A stretch of DNA of 46,788 bases from Chamaesiphon sp. 336R_metabinner_41. Lineage in GTDB: Bacteria; Cyanobacteriota; Cyanobacteriia; Cyanobacteriales; Chamaesiphonaceae. Positions 25,400 to 34,290 of the stretch are shown here, one piece after another. The stretch is taken from assembly GCA_025359915.1 (NCBI GenBank), contig JANYDE010000055.1, positions 1-46,788 on the forward strand. Reading direction: 5' to 3'. The notes under the pieces were generated by a model. It worked only from the letters and a program-made list of their open reading frames with translations, was not told the DNA's origin and did no database searches. Within the stretch, counting starts at the first letter, position 1; every line of letters begins with the position of its first letter. The position numbers were made by a program, and so were the translations under genes.

Positions 25400-26887
25400 C
25401 TAACCCAATTCTCCACTAGCACCAACTCCCGCAGCGCGAACATTATCCATCCCAAACGAGTTTTGGGGTTCTTTGAGGAAAAAGGCGCAGAAGAAGGCGC
25501 AGACTAAAGCCCCGATACCCATTGCAGCAAATAATGTAGGTGCATCTGTCAAGCTGAAAATGGTTAGATAGACAACACCACCAAAGTTACCGTAAGCTCC
25601 CACATTACCTGCTATTTGTCCGGTAATTTCCTTCTTGATTAAGGGTACGATCGCATAAGTACCACCACAACCAGCTTGAGCAAATAGTGCCGAGAACATT
25701 GTTACTGCCACTGCGACAGGTAACGCCCAGGTTTTGTCGATTTGATGAGCCATCAGATAACCAATCCCGATTAAGGCAGTTACTACCGTCATCGTCCATT
25801 TTCGACTCCCAAATTTGTCGGAGATAAAGCCACCACTAGGGCGAGAAAATAGATTCAGGAAGGGATAAGTAGCTGCAATCATCGCCGCAGCAGCATGTTC
25901 GAGTCCAAATGTTTTCTCGAAGAAGACAGGTAACATCGAAACCGCCGCAAGCTCGGAACCGAAGTTCGTGATATAAGTGAATTGCAACAGCGCGACTTGA
26001 CTAAATTCATACCGTTCAGATGGCGCGAATTGTTTTCTACCCGTTACAACATCGCGGTTGACTAACCAAGCTTGATAACTTTGATAAGCATATAAAGCAG
26101 CTAATAAGAACCAGACAAAATACATCTGTCCTGCATTGAGGAAGTGTAATTTCTTCTGAGCCAATCTCCATGCTAATAAACCGAGGGCAAAAATCAGCCC
26201 GAAGTTCATAATTAACAAGCTATAGAAATCTCTAGCACTAGTAACTTCCATCGCGCCGTATTTTTTCGGACGCTTATATTCTTTCCCTGGTGGTGTATCA
26301 GTAACGCTATTAAAATAAACAACCCCGTAAATAGCTGAAACTACGCCAGTCAGCACGATTGTAAATCTCCAATTCGCCGTACCACCTGCCATTGAAGCCG
26401 TTGCCATTGCAATAATGGGGAGTGCAAATTCAGCACCAAAAGCTCCGAAGTTTCCCCAACCGCCATAGATACCTTGAGCACTACCGATATCTTTGGGAGG
26501 GAACCATTCCGATACCATCCTAATTCCTAAAACGAAACCAGAACCGACGATTCCCATCAGCAGACGAGCAATCACCATTTGACTAAAGTCTTGAGCTACA
26601 GCCGTCGCGATACAGGGTACGATCGCAAATATCAGCAACAAAGAATAAGTGATACGCGGGCCATACTTGTCGAGTAAAGCACCAATGATAATCCGTGCCG
26701 GAATCGTAATTGCTAAGTTGCAAATTAATAGCGTTTTAATTTGCGCTTCCTCTAGATGCAACTCTTTACCGATGATGGACGCAAAGGGTGCAAAGTTGAA
26801 CCAACAAACAAAAGTCAGGAAAAAAGCAAACCAAGTAAAATGTAACGTTCGATACGGATTTTTGAAAGAAAGTAATCCCTTTAGCAT
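25400..26887 (-). CDS. nrtP: NrtP nitrate/nitrite permease
   Basis: A major facilitator of 495 residues from the ATG at 26887 (the upstream TTG at 26914 is not needed). MLKGLLSFKNPYRTLHFTWF, then AFFLTFVCWFNFAPF, matches cyanobacterial NrtP. The nitrate signatures are GSAQGIYGGWGNFGAFGAE (helix 5) and GNVGAYGNFGGVVYLTIFS (helix 11). A long cytoplasmic loop (residues about 190-300) with extra helices separates the two six-helix halves, as in NrtP of Synechococcus PCC 7002. It takes up nitrate and nitrite across the plasma membrane. An NtcA-activated promoter (26965-27006) precedes it. No nirA or narB is in the window. Confidence 0.9.
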   Translation of the reverse strand: MLKGLLSFKNPYRTLHFTWFAFFLTFVCWFNFAPFASIIGKELHLEEAQIKTLLICNLAITIPARIIIGALLDKYGPRITYSLLLIFAIVPCIATAVAQDFSQMVIARLLMGIVGSGFVLGIRMVSEWFPPKDIGSAQGIYGGWGNFGAFGAEFALPIIAMATASMAGGTANWRFTIVLTGVVSAIYGVVYFNSVTDTPPGKEYKRPKKYGAMEVTSARDFYSLLIMNFGLIFALGLLAWRLAQKKLHFLNAGQMYFVWFLLAALYAYQSYQAWLVNRDVVTGRKQFAPSERYEFSQVALLQFTYITNFGSELAAVSMLPVFFEKTFGLEHAAAAMIAATYPFLNLFSRPSGGFISDKFGSRKWTMTVVTALIGIGYLMAHQIDKTWALPVAVAVTMFSALFAQAGCGGTYAIVPLIKKEITGQIAGNVGAYGNFGGVVYLTIFSLTDAPTLFAAMGIGALVCAFFCAFFLKEPQNSFGMDNVRAAGVGASGELG

Positions 26888-26964
26888 CAGGCTATAGCCC
26901 CAATAAGATAACAACTAAATCGATTAGACAGTTGTTTGAACTGGTAATTGATTTCAGTAACTTC

Positions 26965-27006
26965 AAGTTACGGGAATGCTAACTGTAAATTAGTAGCTTT
27001 TGTTAC
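26965..27006 (-). promoter_or_regulatory. NtcA-activated promoter of nrtP
   Basis: On the minus strand GTAACAAAAGCTAC (27006-26993) matches the NtcA box GTAN8TAC exactly; 22 bases later comes TAACTT (26970-26965), matching the TAN3T -10 box. Spacing 22 is within the known 22-24. The ATG of nrtP is 78 bases further. This predicts activation of nrtP under nitrogen limitation. Confidence 0.85.
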
Positions 27007-27139
27007 GGTTTTTTAACTATTTTTCGATCTGTGCATTTTATGCATCCGTTTTTTGCATGTTGTTACGTTATTTGGAAGTTAAATTCAGGAAATCCTAAAT
27101 GTGATATTAATCAATACATTGTTTTAGGATTGCGATCTC

Positions 27140-28702
27140 ATGGCTAAAACTCCTTTAATTAAGACTTTACAACGTGCTTATCAGATTGCCAGATTTGCCG
27201 AACGCAAGGGCATTTCGGCGGCAACCGCCATGGAACTGTGGGATGTCCGAATTAATCGTCGCCGTTTGTTTCAAGGCTCTCTAGCCGCTGCTGGAGCTAT
27301 TTCTGCCCTGGCATTAGATCGCCAATTCGATCGACACGTAGATGCAGCAACACCGCCAGTATTGATTGTCGGCGCGGGGATTGCTGGATTGACGGCGGCT
27401 TATTATCTAAACCGATCGGGTGTACCAGTCAGCATCGTCGAAGCCAGTAAGCGTGTGGGTGGGCGAATTTTTAGTCAAGCTAAGGCACTCGGCACCGAAA
27501 CTACGGTAGAATTGGGCGGTGAATTTATCGATTCTGGGCATAAAAATATTCGCAAACTAGCCCAGGAATTAGGTTTAGTTGAAGTCGATTTATTGGCTAG
27601 TGATGGTAATTTGACTCATGATATTTACTTTTTCAATAATCGATTAATTAATGAGAAAAAATTAATTGCGGCTTTTATACCATTGGCAAAACAGATCGAT
27701 CGAGATGTCAAAGCAATCGGTGAAGTAAATTATAAATCAACTAATCCTCGCTCTATTAAACTCGATCGTACTTCAATTGCGGAATATCTCGATCGACATT
27801 GCCCCGATCCGACTTTACGTCATTTTATTGAGGTTGCCTACACGAATGAATATGGTTTAGAAGTCAATCTTCAATCCTCAATTAATTTACTATTATTAAT
27901 TGGTAGAGACACAAATAAAATAGAAATATTCGGCAGTAGCGATCAACGCTATCAGATTCGCGGTGGTAATCAACAAATTATCGATAGATTAGCTGCTAAA
28001 TTTAGCGATCGAATCCAAACTAATACTCGTCTAGAATCGATCCGCTCTACGCCTAATGATAGCTATCGCGTGAGCCTACGTCGAGATAATACAAGCAAAG
28101 AATATACATTCGATCGAGTGATTTTAGCTTTACCATTTAGCGTGCTCAGACAACTCGATGTCGGTGTACGATTACCTGATGTAAAACAAGCTGCTATCAA
28201 AGAGTTAGGCTATGGCACAAATACTAAAGTAATCATCAGTTATAACGATAGATTATGGCGTAATCAGTACAAATCTAATGGTCAATCTTTTAGCGATTTA
28301 AATACTCGTGAAACCTGGGAAGCAAGCCGTTATGCTGATACAAAGACAGGTGCAATCGTTAATTTTAGTGGTGGAAATTTAGGTGCAAAAATAGGTCGAG
28401 CAAACCCCGCCGAAGTTGCAAGTAAATTAAGTACTCAATTCGATCTAATTTTTCCAGGTGTTAAAAATTTATCCATCAATAAAGCGATTGTCACCAACTG
28501 GATCGATCTTCCTTATTCGCGAGGTTCTTATGCCTGTTATTTAGTCGGGCAGTGGACTAAATTTGCTGGTGCAGAGGGTGAAAGAGTTGGCAATCTCTTC
28601 TTTGTGGGGGAACATTGTTCCCTTGAAGCTCAAGGATATATGGAAGGTGGCTGTACAACGGGATTGATGGCAGCGCAAGCCATTTTAAAAGAGTTGAAAT
28701 AA
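27140..28702 (+). CDS. Flavin monoamine/L-amino-acid oxidase with Tat-like signal
   Basis: A 520-residue FAD-dependent amine oxidase. The N-terminus includes INRRRLFQGSLAAAGAISAL (residues 38-57), a twin-arginine-like signal that could export the folded flavoprotein to the periplasm. Then come VLIVGAGIAGLTAAYYLNRS (FAD dinucleotide-binding fold, 74-93), EASKRVGGRIFS, ELGGEFIDSGHKNI and the C-terminal FAD motif FFVGEHCSLEAQGYMEGGCT. The enzyme would oxidise an amine or amino acid, releasing ammonia and hydrogen peroxide; the substrate is not fixed by sequence. It lies next to nrtP with a divergent promoter region, in keeping with nitrogen scavenging (inference). Confidence 0.88.
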   Translation: MAKTPLIKTLQRAYQIARFAERKGISAATAMELWDVRINRRRLFQGSLAAAGAISALALDRQFDRHVDAATPPVLIVGAGIAGLTAAYYLNRSGVPVSIVEASKRVGGRIFSQAKALGTETTVELGGEFIDSGHKNIRKLAQELGLVEVDLLASDGNLTHDIYFFNNRLINEKKLIAAFIPLAKQIDRDVKAIGEVNYKSTNPRSIKLDRTSIAEYLDRHCPDPTLRHFIEVAYTNEYGLEVNLQSSINLLLLIGRDTNKIEIFGSSDQRYQIRGGNQQIIDRLAAKFSDRIQTNTRLESIRSTPNDSYRVSLRRDNTSKEYTFDRVILALPFSVLRQLDVGVRLPDVKQAAIKELGYGTNTKVIISYNDRLWRNQYKSNGQSFSDLNTRETWEASRYADTKTGAIVNFSGGNLGAKIGRANPAEVASKLSTQFDLIFPGVKNLSINKAIVTNWIDLPYSRGSYACYLVGQWTKFAGAEGERVGNLFFVGEHCSLEAQGYMEGGCTTGLMAAQAILKELK

Positions 28703-28704
28703 CC

Positions 28705-28739
28705 CAGATCCCCGACTTCTCAAAGAAGTCGGGGATCTG
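28705..28739. terminator. Convergent-gene palindrome GATCCCCGACTTCTT, copy 2
   Basis: CAGATCCCCGACTTCT-CAA-AGAAGTCGGGGATCTG, a perfect 16-bp stem between the convergent amine oxidase and nth genes, only three bases from the oxidase stop and ten from the nth stop. See also copies at 17182 and 42942. Confidence 0.7.
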
Positions 28740-28749
28740 AAATTGTCAG

Positions 28750-29463
28750 TTATTTGCGAATGATAGATTTTGCTTTAGCTTTAGGTGGCTTATGCGCTGA
28801 TGCACATAGTTCTGTTAATTCACATTCAGAACAATTAGGTTTTCTAGCATTGCAAATAGCTCTACCATGATAGATAGTCATAATCGAAAAATTTTCCCAG
28901 TCTACCTTTGGGAGTAACTTCATTAAATCCTGCTCGATTTTAACCGGATCTTGATGAGCTGTTAAACCGATTAAATTAGTCAATCTTTTGACATGGGTAT
29001 CGACAGTCACACCTTGAATATTCCCGAAAGCGTGAGCAGAAACTACATTAGCTGTCTTCCTAGCCACACCTGGTAATGTCAACAACTGTTCCATCAATTG
29101 GGGAACTTCGCCATCAAACTCCTCAACAATCTTCCGACAAGCACCCTGAATATTTTTAGCTTTGTTATGATAAAATCCAGTCGAGCGAACTAATTCTTCG
29201 ATGTCCAAAATGTCTGCATAGGCCATCGATCGAGCATCGGGAAATTTTGCGAATAATGCCGGAGTAACTTTATTCACGCGCTCGTCGGTACACTGCGCCG
29301 AGAGAATAGTTGCGACCAATAGTTGGACGGGAGTTGTATAATCTAAACTGCAAGTTGCATCTGGATAGAGCCGTTTCAATCTGAGCAATACTTCCAATGC
29401 TCTTTTCTTTTTAGATGTCCATTTGCGATTCTCCTTTAGAGACACTTTGTGTTCGATAGTCAT
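28750..29463 (-). CDS. nth: Endonuclease III (DNA glycosylase/AP lyase)
   Basis: Endonuclease III removes oxidised pyrimidines and cleaves the abasic site in base excision repair. The 237-residue protein has the helix-hairpin-helix LPGVARKTANVV with catalytic Lys136, the catalytic Asp155 in VTVDTHVKRL, and the [4Fe-4S] motif Cys204-X6-Cys211-X2-Cys214-X5-Cys220. Residues 1-20 (MTIEHKVSLKENRKWTSKKK) are a basic extension. It is the last gene of a minus-strand run after the MacB-type permease and the aldo/keto reductase; the gap to the reductase is 48 bases, so co-transcription is plausible, though functionally unrelated. Confidence 0.95.
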   Translation of the reverse strand: MTIEHKVSLKENRKWTSKKKRALEVLLRLKRLYPDATCSLDYTTPVQLLVATILSAQCTDERVNKVTPALFAKFPDARSMAYADILDIEELVRSTGFYHNKAKNIQGACRKIVEEFDGEVPQLMEQLLTLPGVARKTANVVSAHAFGNIQGVTVDTHVKRLTNLIGLTAHQDPVKIEQDLMKLLPKVDWENFSIMTIYHGRAICNARKPNCSECELTELCASAHKPPKAKAKSIIRK

Positions 29464-29511
29464 TGATTATTTTCTAGTGAGGACGAAACACGTCTGGGGA
29501 GTGTGATTAAT

Positions 29512-30636
29512 TTAATCCCACAATCTTCTACCCTGACGAGTGTGCAAATTATCATGTGCATCAGCTAATAGCTGCGGAATATTCAACTCTTGTGGACAAC
29601 GCGGCAAACAATCACCACATTCATTACAACGATTGGCTTTCATCCCTGGAAACCAATGTCCAGCATTTTCAAACATCTGATAACGGTATTGTCCATAATC
29701 AGTCATCTCATAGGCAACTGATAGATTTCGCAGCCTTAATACTTCAGGGATATTAATCTGAGCGGGACAAGGTAAACAAGCATAACATTGACTGCAAAGA
29801 TCGGTATCGAGGCTCACTTGTAATTGTCGATCCAATCGATCGATAGTTTCCAGCTCAATCTTCGTCAACGGATAATTATCGTCGGCTACATCTAGTGAGG
29901 GATATAGTTCCGCCGGATTCGCCGCCCCCAAACTGAGCGTACTAATCCGATCGTCTGCCAATAACCACCGATAATTAATAGCTAACGGTGTTAATGGTGC
30001 GCACAATTCAACTAAATTCGATGGCGGCGTGTAGAGTTTACCGCCTTTATCCGCAGGGGAAATAATAAATATCCCCATGTCATATTTACTCGCAAGGGAG
30101 ATCGCCGGAGCCAATCTTTGATAGAAGTAATAATAATGCAGGTTGATAAAATCAAACAATTTTGTCTCGATCGCCGCGAGAATCAGCTCCAAGCTACCGT
30201 GAGTCGAAAAACCGACATGTCTGACCTTCCCAGACTCGATCGCATCGGCAACAGCCGGATAGCAGCCATCTGTCACCCAATCCAAATGCTCTGGGGTATT
30301 AATCCCGTGAATTGCCAGACAGTCAATATAATCGACTTGTAATCGCTCCAACGATTCATCGATCCACTTTGCCATCACTACTCGATCGGGTGTTGGCGAC
30401 AGTTTCGTCGTAATATACAATTGCGATCGATCTACTGGCAATTCGCGCTGGAGAGCCAGTCCTAAATACGTCTCACTTTGTCCATATCCTCGCGCTGTTT
30501 CTAGATGATTGATTCCGACCGAAACAGCTTGATGTATAGTTTGATAAGCTATTTCCGGATCGGCTAAACATCGCATCGTTCCTAACGAGAATGCAGAGAG
30601 TGAGAGATTAGTTTTGCCAAAACGTCGGTAGTGCAA
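29512..30636 (-). CDS. Aldo/keto reductase with C-terminal ferredoxin-like domain
   Basis: A 374-residue protein made of an aldo/keto reductase barrel (YRRFGKTNLSLSAFSLGTMR; NHLETARGYGQSETYLG with the catalytic Tyr; TTKLSP with the Lys) and a C-terminal iron-sulphur part with two Cys groups, C281/284/287/290 (CSQCYACLPC) and C337/340/343/347 (CNECGDCLPRC). This fusion is common in anaerobes and cyanobacteria; the substrate is unknown, and the clusters suggest electron exchange with ferredoxin-type partners. The start is TTG: an in-frame TAA directly precedes it, and the next Met (residue 21) would remove conserved barrel sequence. Between MacB-like permease and nth genes. Confidence 0.88.
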   Translation of the reverse strand: MHYRRFGKTNLSLSAFSLGTMRCLADPEIAYQTIHQAVSVGINHLETARGYGQSETYLGLALQRELPVDRSQLYITTKLSPTPDRVVMAKWIDESLERLQVDYIDCLAIHGINTPEHLDWVTDGCYPAVADAIESGKVRHVGFSTHGSLELILAAIETKLFDFINLHYYYFYQRLAPAISLASKYDMGIFIISPADKGGKLYTPPSNLVELCAPLTPLAINYRWLLADDRISTLSLGAANPAELYPSLDVADDNYPLTKIELETIDRLDRQLQVSLDTDLCSQCYACLPCPAQINIPEVLRLRNLSVAYEMTDYGQYRYQMFENAGHWFPGMKANRCNECGDCLPRCPQELNIPQLLADAHDNLHTRQGRRLWD

Positions 30637-30675
30637 TTAGGGAATAGGGGTTAGGGAATATCGCTTTCAACTAAT

Positions 30676-31899
30676 TTAAACACTTCTCAAAGCTTCGATC
30701 GGATCTAGTCTCGCAGCTTGTCTGGCAGGAACGACACCAAAAAATAGACCAATTGCCCCCGAAACACTGACAGCTAAAACGATCGCAGATGGCGAAACCG
30801 TCGCTGTAGTCATTGGCGTAAAATTTCGCACCAGTACGATCCCACCAATCCCGATCAGAGTCCCAATAATACCACCAACAGTAGAGAGAATAATTGCTTC
30901 GATCGTGAATTGAACTAGGATATCATTTTCAGTTGCACCGATCGCTTTGCGGAGTCCAATTTCTTGGGTGCGTTCGGTGACAGATACGAGCATGATATTC
31001 ATCACACCAATCCCACCGACTAATAGCGATATCCCCGCAATCGCACCTAATAGTAATGTCAGTGCGCTGGTAATAGTGCCCACAATTTGCAGCGCATCTT
31101 TTTGGTTGCGAACAGTAAAATCATCTTCACCGACTATCTTGTGTCTGCGGCGCAGTAGATTAGTGATTTGAAACTCAGCCGCATCCATGCTTTCACTATT
31201 TTTGGCAGACACCGAAATTAATGACAATCGCAGCCCAAATGGTGAGGTTCGCCCAATTACCCGTTTACTCATGGTAGTAATCGGAATAAAGATGGCATCA
31301 TCTTGATTGCTACCAAAAGAAGAACCTTTTGCTTCCATCAACCCCACCACTTCAAAGCTCAAATTATTGATCCGAATTTGCTTGCCTAATGGATTATTGC
31401 CCCCAAATAATCGTTGGGCAATATCTGTACCCACCATCGCGACTTGCTGGTCAGTTTTTACATCCAAACTCGTGACAAATCTTCCTTTGTCAACTGCAAA
31501 ATTACGCACTGTCGGAAAGTCAGCAGTCGTCCCTTGAATAATCGAAGTAGTCGTAATGTTTTGATAGCTAACCACAAAAGAATTCTGTAAAACTGGTGCC
31601 ACACCAGCGATAGAAGGAACTTGTCTGGCGATCGCTCTGGCATCGCTCAAAACTAGTGTCGGCGGCGTTCCACCGCTGCGAATATTTTGAGCTTTAGGAG
31701 AACCAGGTAATATAAATAATGTATTTGGGCCAAGATTTTTGAACTGATCTGTCGCCAGAATTTGAGTACCCTCACCGACACCAATCATCCCAATCACCGA
31801 AGCATTGCCAATCACAATTCCTAGCATTGTCAAACAGCTTCGCATCTTATTCGATACGAGAGTTTGCACCGCCATATTTAAACTTTCAACTAGATTCAT
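30676..31899 (-). CDS. MacB/FtsX-type ABC transporter permease
   Basis: A 407-residue permease with one N-terminal transmembrane helix (about 20-40, NKMRSCLTMLGIVIGNASVI), a large periplasmic MacB_PCD domain (about 45-270) and three C-terminal helices in the FtsX domain (LLLGAIAGISLLVGGIGVMN; MLVSVTERTQEIGLRKAIGA; LFFGVVPARQAARLDPIEAL). These permeases work with a MacB-type ATPase and often a membrane-fusion protein to move peptides, lipoproteins or siderophores across the envelope. Neither partner gene is in the window, so the ATPase must be elsewhere or shared. It heads the minus-strand run of three genes. Confidence 0.9.
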   Translation of the reverse strand: MNLVESLNMAVQTLVSNKMRSCLTMLGIVIGNASVIGMIGVGEGTQILATDQFKNLGPNTLFILPGSPKAQNIRSGGTPPTLVLSDARAIARQVPSIAGVAPVLQNSFVVSYQNITTTSIIQGTTADFPTVRNFAVDKGRFVTSLDVKTDQQVAMVGTDIAQRLFGGNNPLGKQIRINNLSFEVVGLMEAKGSSFGSNQDDAIFIPITTMSKRVIGRTSPFGLRLSLISVSAKNSESMDAAEFQITNLLRRRHKIVGEDDFTVRNQKDALQIVGTITSALTLLLGAIAGISLLVGGIGVMNIMLVSVTERTQEIGLRKAIGATENDILVQFTIEAIILSTVGGIIGTLIGIGGIVLVRNFTPMTTATVSPSAIVLAVSVSGAIGLFFGVVPARQAARLDPIEALRSV

Positions 31900-32178
31900 T
31901 TATAAGAAATCCGATCTATGGCATCAATTACTTGTATTTTAGCACTGCCACGATTTAACAATCGTTCCCAAACAGACACTGTAAGTAACATTTCAGATCT
32001 CATGTGCGGATTTTAGCAGATTTGCCAAGGTGACGATGTGGAACCGATCTCGTTTGCCGGAAAGGAATTTCAATTAAATCAGATCCCAATTTTACCTGCG
32101 ATACATGGTGTTGATGCGTTACGCTGTTACCTGACGGTAGTCTAATTTACACCCGCCTTACCCCCTAACCCATCCCCG

Positions 32179-33231
32179 ATGAGCGATCGATTTCGGAAAT
32201 TCGTCCAAATAATTGGCAGTGGCCCTCATACAGGTAAAAGTCTTACCCGTGAGCAAGCAGCAGAAGCAATGGAACTAATGCTATTGCAGACAGCCACACC
32301 CGCTCAAATTGGTGCATTTCTGATCGCCCATCGGATTAAACGTCCCACAGGTGCAGAATTAGCAGGGATGCTAGATACTTATGCCAAAATCGGCCCGCAA
32401 ATCCAACCAGTTGAGAGCCATTCTCGATCGCCTGTAATCTTTGGCGTAGCTTATGATGGTCGATCTCGTACCACCCCACTCGCCCCAATTATTTCCCTCA
32501 TTATGACAGCAGCGGGAATTCCGGTGATCTTGCACGGTGGCGATCAAATGCCCACCAAATACGGCATTCCGCTAATCGATATTTGGCAAGAATGGGGAGT
32601 AGATTGGACGCAGATTTCACTCGATCGAATTCAGTCGATCTTCGCAGCTACAGGCTTAGGCTTCATTTACACGCCGACTCATTTCCCCCTCGCCGCTGGA
32701 CTTACCCCTTATCGCGATCAGATCGGCAAACGTCCACCACTGGCTACTTTAGAACTAATGTGGTGTCCTTATGCAGGTGATGCCCATCTGATTTTTGGGT
32801 ACGTTCATCCGCCCACCGAACAGATGGCACTAGTCGCCGCCACACTTCGAGATACCCCTCATAAAATCACCACCGTTAAAGGCTTAGAAGGGAGTGTAGA
32901 TCTACCACGCGATCGAACCGTCATTGTTGGCGTTCATCAAACTGGGCAAGAATTAGAGCGAATTTTTCTCCATCACTATGACTACGGATTAAGTAATATT
33001 AATCCCCCCCTCTTATCCACCCCCGAATTAATGTCCGATCTCGCTACCGTGCTGCTCGGCGAACCTTCCGAGCTATTAAATTCAGTGTTGTGGAATGCGG
33101 GATTTTATCTCTGGCATTGTGGTGGAGCCAGTGATATGGCTGCGGGGATGAAATTGGCGGAAGAATTATTGACTAGTCGTGCTGTGAGTGGGCAGTTGGA
33201 TCAGATTAGAAAATGTCTGAACTGTGATTAG
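32179..33231 (+). CDS. TrpD-like protein without the PRPP-binding motifs
   Basis: A 350-residue homologue of anthranilate phosphoribosyltransferase (YbiB/TrpD2 type). The N-terminal helical domain is normal (GKSLTREQAAEAMELMLLQT, ATPAQIGAFLIAHRIKRPTG AELAGM). However, the PRPP-binding loop GTGGD is replaced by GVAYDGRSRTTPLAP, and the KHGNR motif by LHGGDQMPTKYG; the DE metal pair is not recognisable (TVKGLEGSVDLPRDR). It therefore probably does not make phosphoribosyl anthranilate. Related TrpD2 proteins bind nucleic acid instead; whether this one does is unknown. Its last residues CLNCD and stop codon are supplied by a dispersed repeat (33214-33247), suggesting an altered C-terminus. Confidence 0.82.
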   Translation: MSDRFRKFVQIIGSGPHTGKSLTREQAAEAMELMLLQTATPAQIGAFLIAHRIKRPTGAELAGMLDTYAKIGPQIQPVESHSRSPVIFGVAYDGRSRTTPLAPIISLIMTAAGIPVILHGGDQMPTKYGIPLIDIWQEWGVDWTQISLDRIQSIFAATGLGFIYTPTHFPLAAGLTPYRDQIGKRPPLATLELMWCPYAGDAHLIFGYVHPPTEQMALVAATLRDTPHKITTVKGLEGSVDLPRDRTVIVGVHQTGQELERIFLHHYDYGLSNINPPLLSTPELMSDLATVLLGEPSELLNSVLWNAGFYLWHCGGASDMAAGMKLAEELLTSRAVSGQLDQIRKCLNCD

Positions 33232-33247
33232 AATGATTTAATGATCG
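33214..33247. repeat. TGTCTGAACTGTGATTAG repeat, copy 1
   Basis: TGTCTGAACTGTGATTAGAA then TGATTTAATGATCGA. Copy 2 at 34533-34567 has the same text with an extra T and three substitutions. The first copy covers the last codons and the stop codon of the TrpD-like gene; the second lies just after the DUF2555-like gene. Confidence 0.7.
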
Positions 33248-33536
33248 AATTTGAACCGTATCAGTGATCGAACGAACGATACAATTGACCAGAAAATCAA
33301 ATTAGGCGCATTACAGACGACCGCAAAAAACATAGAAATAATAGCACCAGTAACGAGTGAGCCATTCGATCGAATCCCAAACATCCATCACCAAATTCGA
33401 GCTTGATCTGTAGATCTGTAGGTTGGGTTGCGCGGAGCAAAACCCAACATTCACACTATAAATGAAAGCCTAAAAGTATCCTAAACAAGTTTTTTTGCTC
33501 CGTCACGTAATTTTACCCAACCCATCTATTCCCCCG
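33248..33536. other. Gene-free spacer with a GTAGGTTGGGTTG hairpin repeat
   Basis: No gene seen. At 33418-33450 GTAGGTTGGGTTG and AAAACCCAACAT pair around GCGCGGAGC, a short version of the palindromic repeat at 46674-46756. A TTG at 33495 is in frame with the esterase but adds nothing conserved. Confidence 0.55.
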
Positions 33537-34178
33537 ATGACCCCAAACGATACCAATAACCCACTCGACATTATCTTCGTCCCCGCCCGCACCGAAAAAC
33601 CCCTAGGTACGATCGTCCTCCTCCATGGCTGGGGAGCCAACAACGAAGACCTCGGCGATTTAGTCCCCTACTTCAACCTCCCCGAATATCAATTCCTCTT
33701 CCCCAACGGCATCTTCGACCATGAATTTAGCGACACCGGAAAAATGTGGTACTCCTTCACTGGAGCAGGCGAACTCACAGAGCGCAGCCTCACCCAACTA
33801 GCCACCAGCCGCGCAGTTCTCACCGACTGGATTCAATCCCTCCCCGACAGCACCGGAATTCCGATCGATCGCACCTGGATTGCTGGCTTCTCCCAAGGCG
33901 GCGCAATGACCCTGGAAATCGGTCTAGATTTGCCTGTAGCAGGTCTAATGGTGCTCAGTGGTTATCTACATCCCAGAGTCGAACCACCCACGGATACGCC
34001 CCCTGTCCTCGTCGTTCACGGTACCCAAGATGATGTTGTCTCGATCTTGGCTGCTCGCGAAAGCCAGCAACAACTGACAGAGTGGGGCGTTGATGTAGAA
34101 TATCAAGAGTTTGGCATGGGACACTCGATCGTCCCAGAAGTGCTAGATGTAGTCAGAAAGTTTGTGACTAAAAATTAA
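33537..34178 (+). CDS. Alpha/beta hydrolase (carboxylesterase/phospholipase type)
   Basis: A 213-residue cytoplasmic serine hydrolase of the bacterial carboxylesterase (AB hydrolase 2, YpfH-like) family, read from the ATG at 33537. Motifs: TIVLLHGWGANNEDLGDL with the oxyanion HG, LFPNG, WIAGFSQGGAMTLEIGL with the nucleophile Ser in GFSQGG, PPVLVVHGTQDDVV with the catalytic Asp, and EFGMGHSIVPEVL with the catalytic His. The substrate is probably a short acyl ester. It sits alone, between a repeat-bearing spacer and the DUF2555-like gene; the GC content of its first half (CCCCGC..., CTCCTCCATGG) is noticeably higher than its neighbours. Confidence 0.88.
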   Translation: MTPNDTNNPLDIIFVPARTEKPLGTIVLLHGWGANNEDLGDLVPYFNLPEYQFLFPNGIFDHEFSDTGKMWYSFTGAGELTERSLTQLATSRAVLTDWIQSLPDSTGIPIDRTWIAGFSQGGAMTLEIGLDLPVAGLMVLSGYLHPRVEPPTDTPPVLVVHGTQDDVVSILAARESQQQLTEWGVDVEYQEFGMGHSIVPEVLDVVRKFVTKN

Positions 34179-34290
34179 CATTGTGCATAATTTTGTTAAT
34201 ACTGACTCGATCGCGGGGTAATAATAAAATATCAGGCTAAGATTAAACACATCTGCTAAACTTTATCCAAATTGAGAGGAGGTTTGACCT

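Noticed and set aside
32179-33231. Genuine trpD
   Set aside because: The GTGGD and KHGNR motifs are replaced, and there are no other trp genes nearby.
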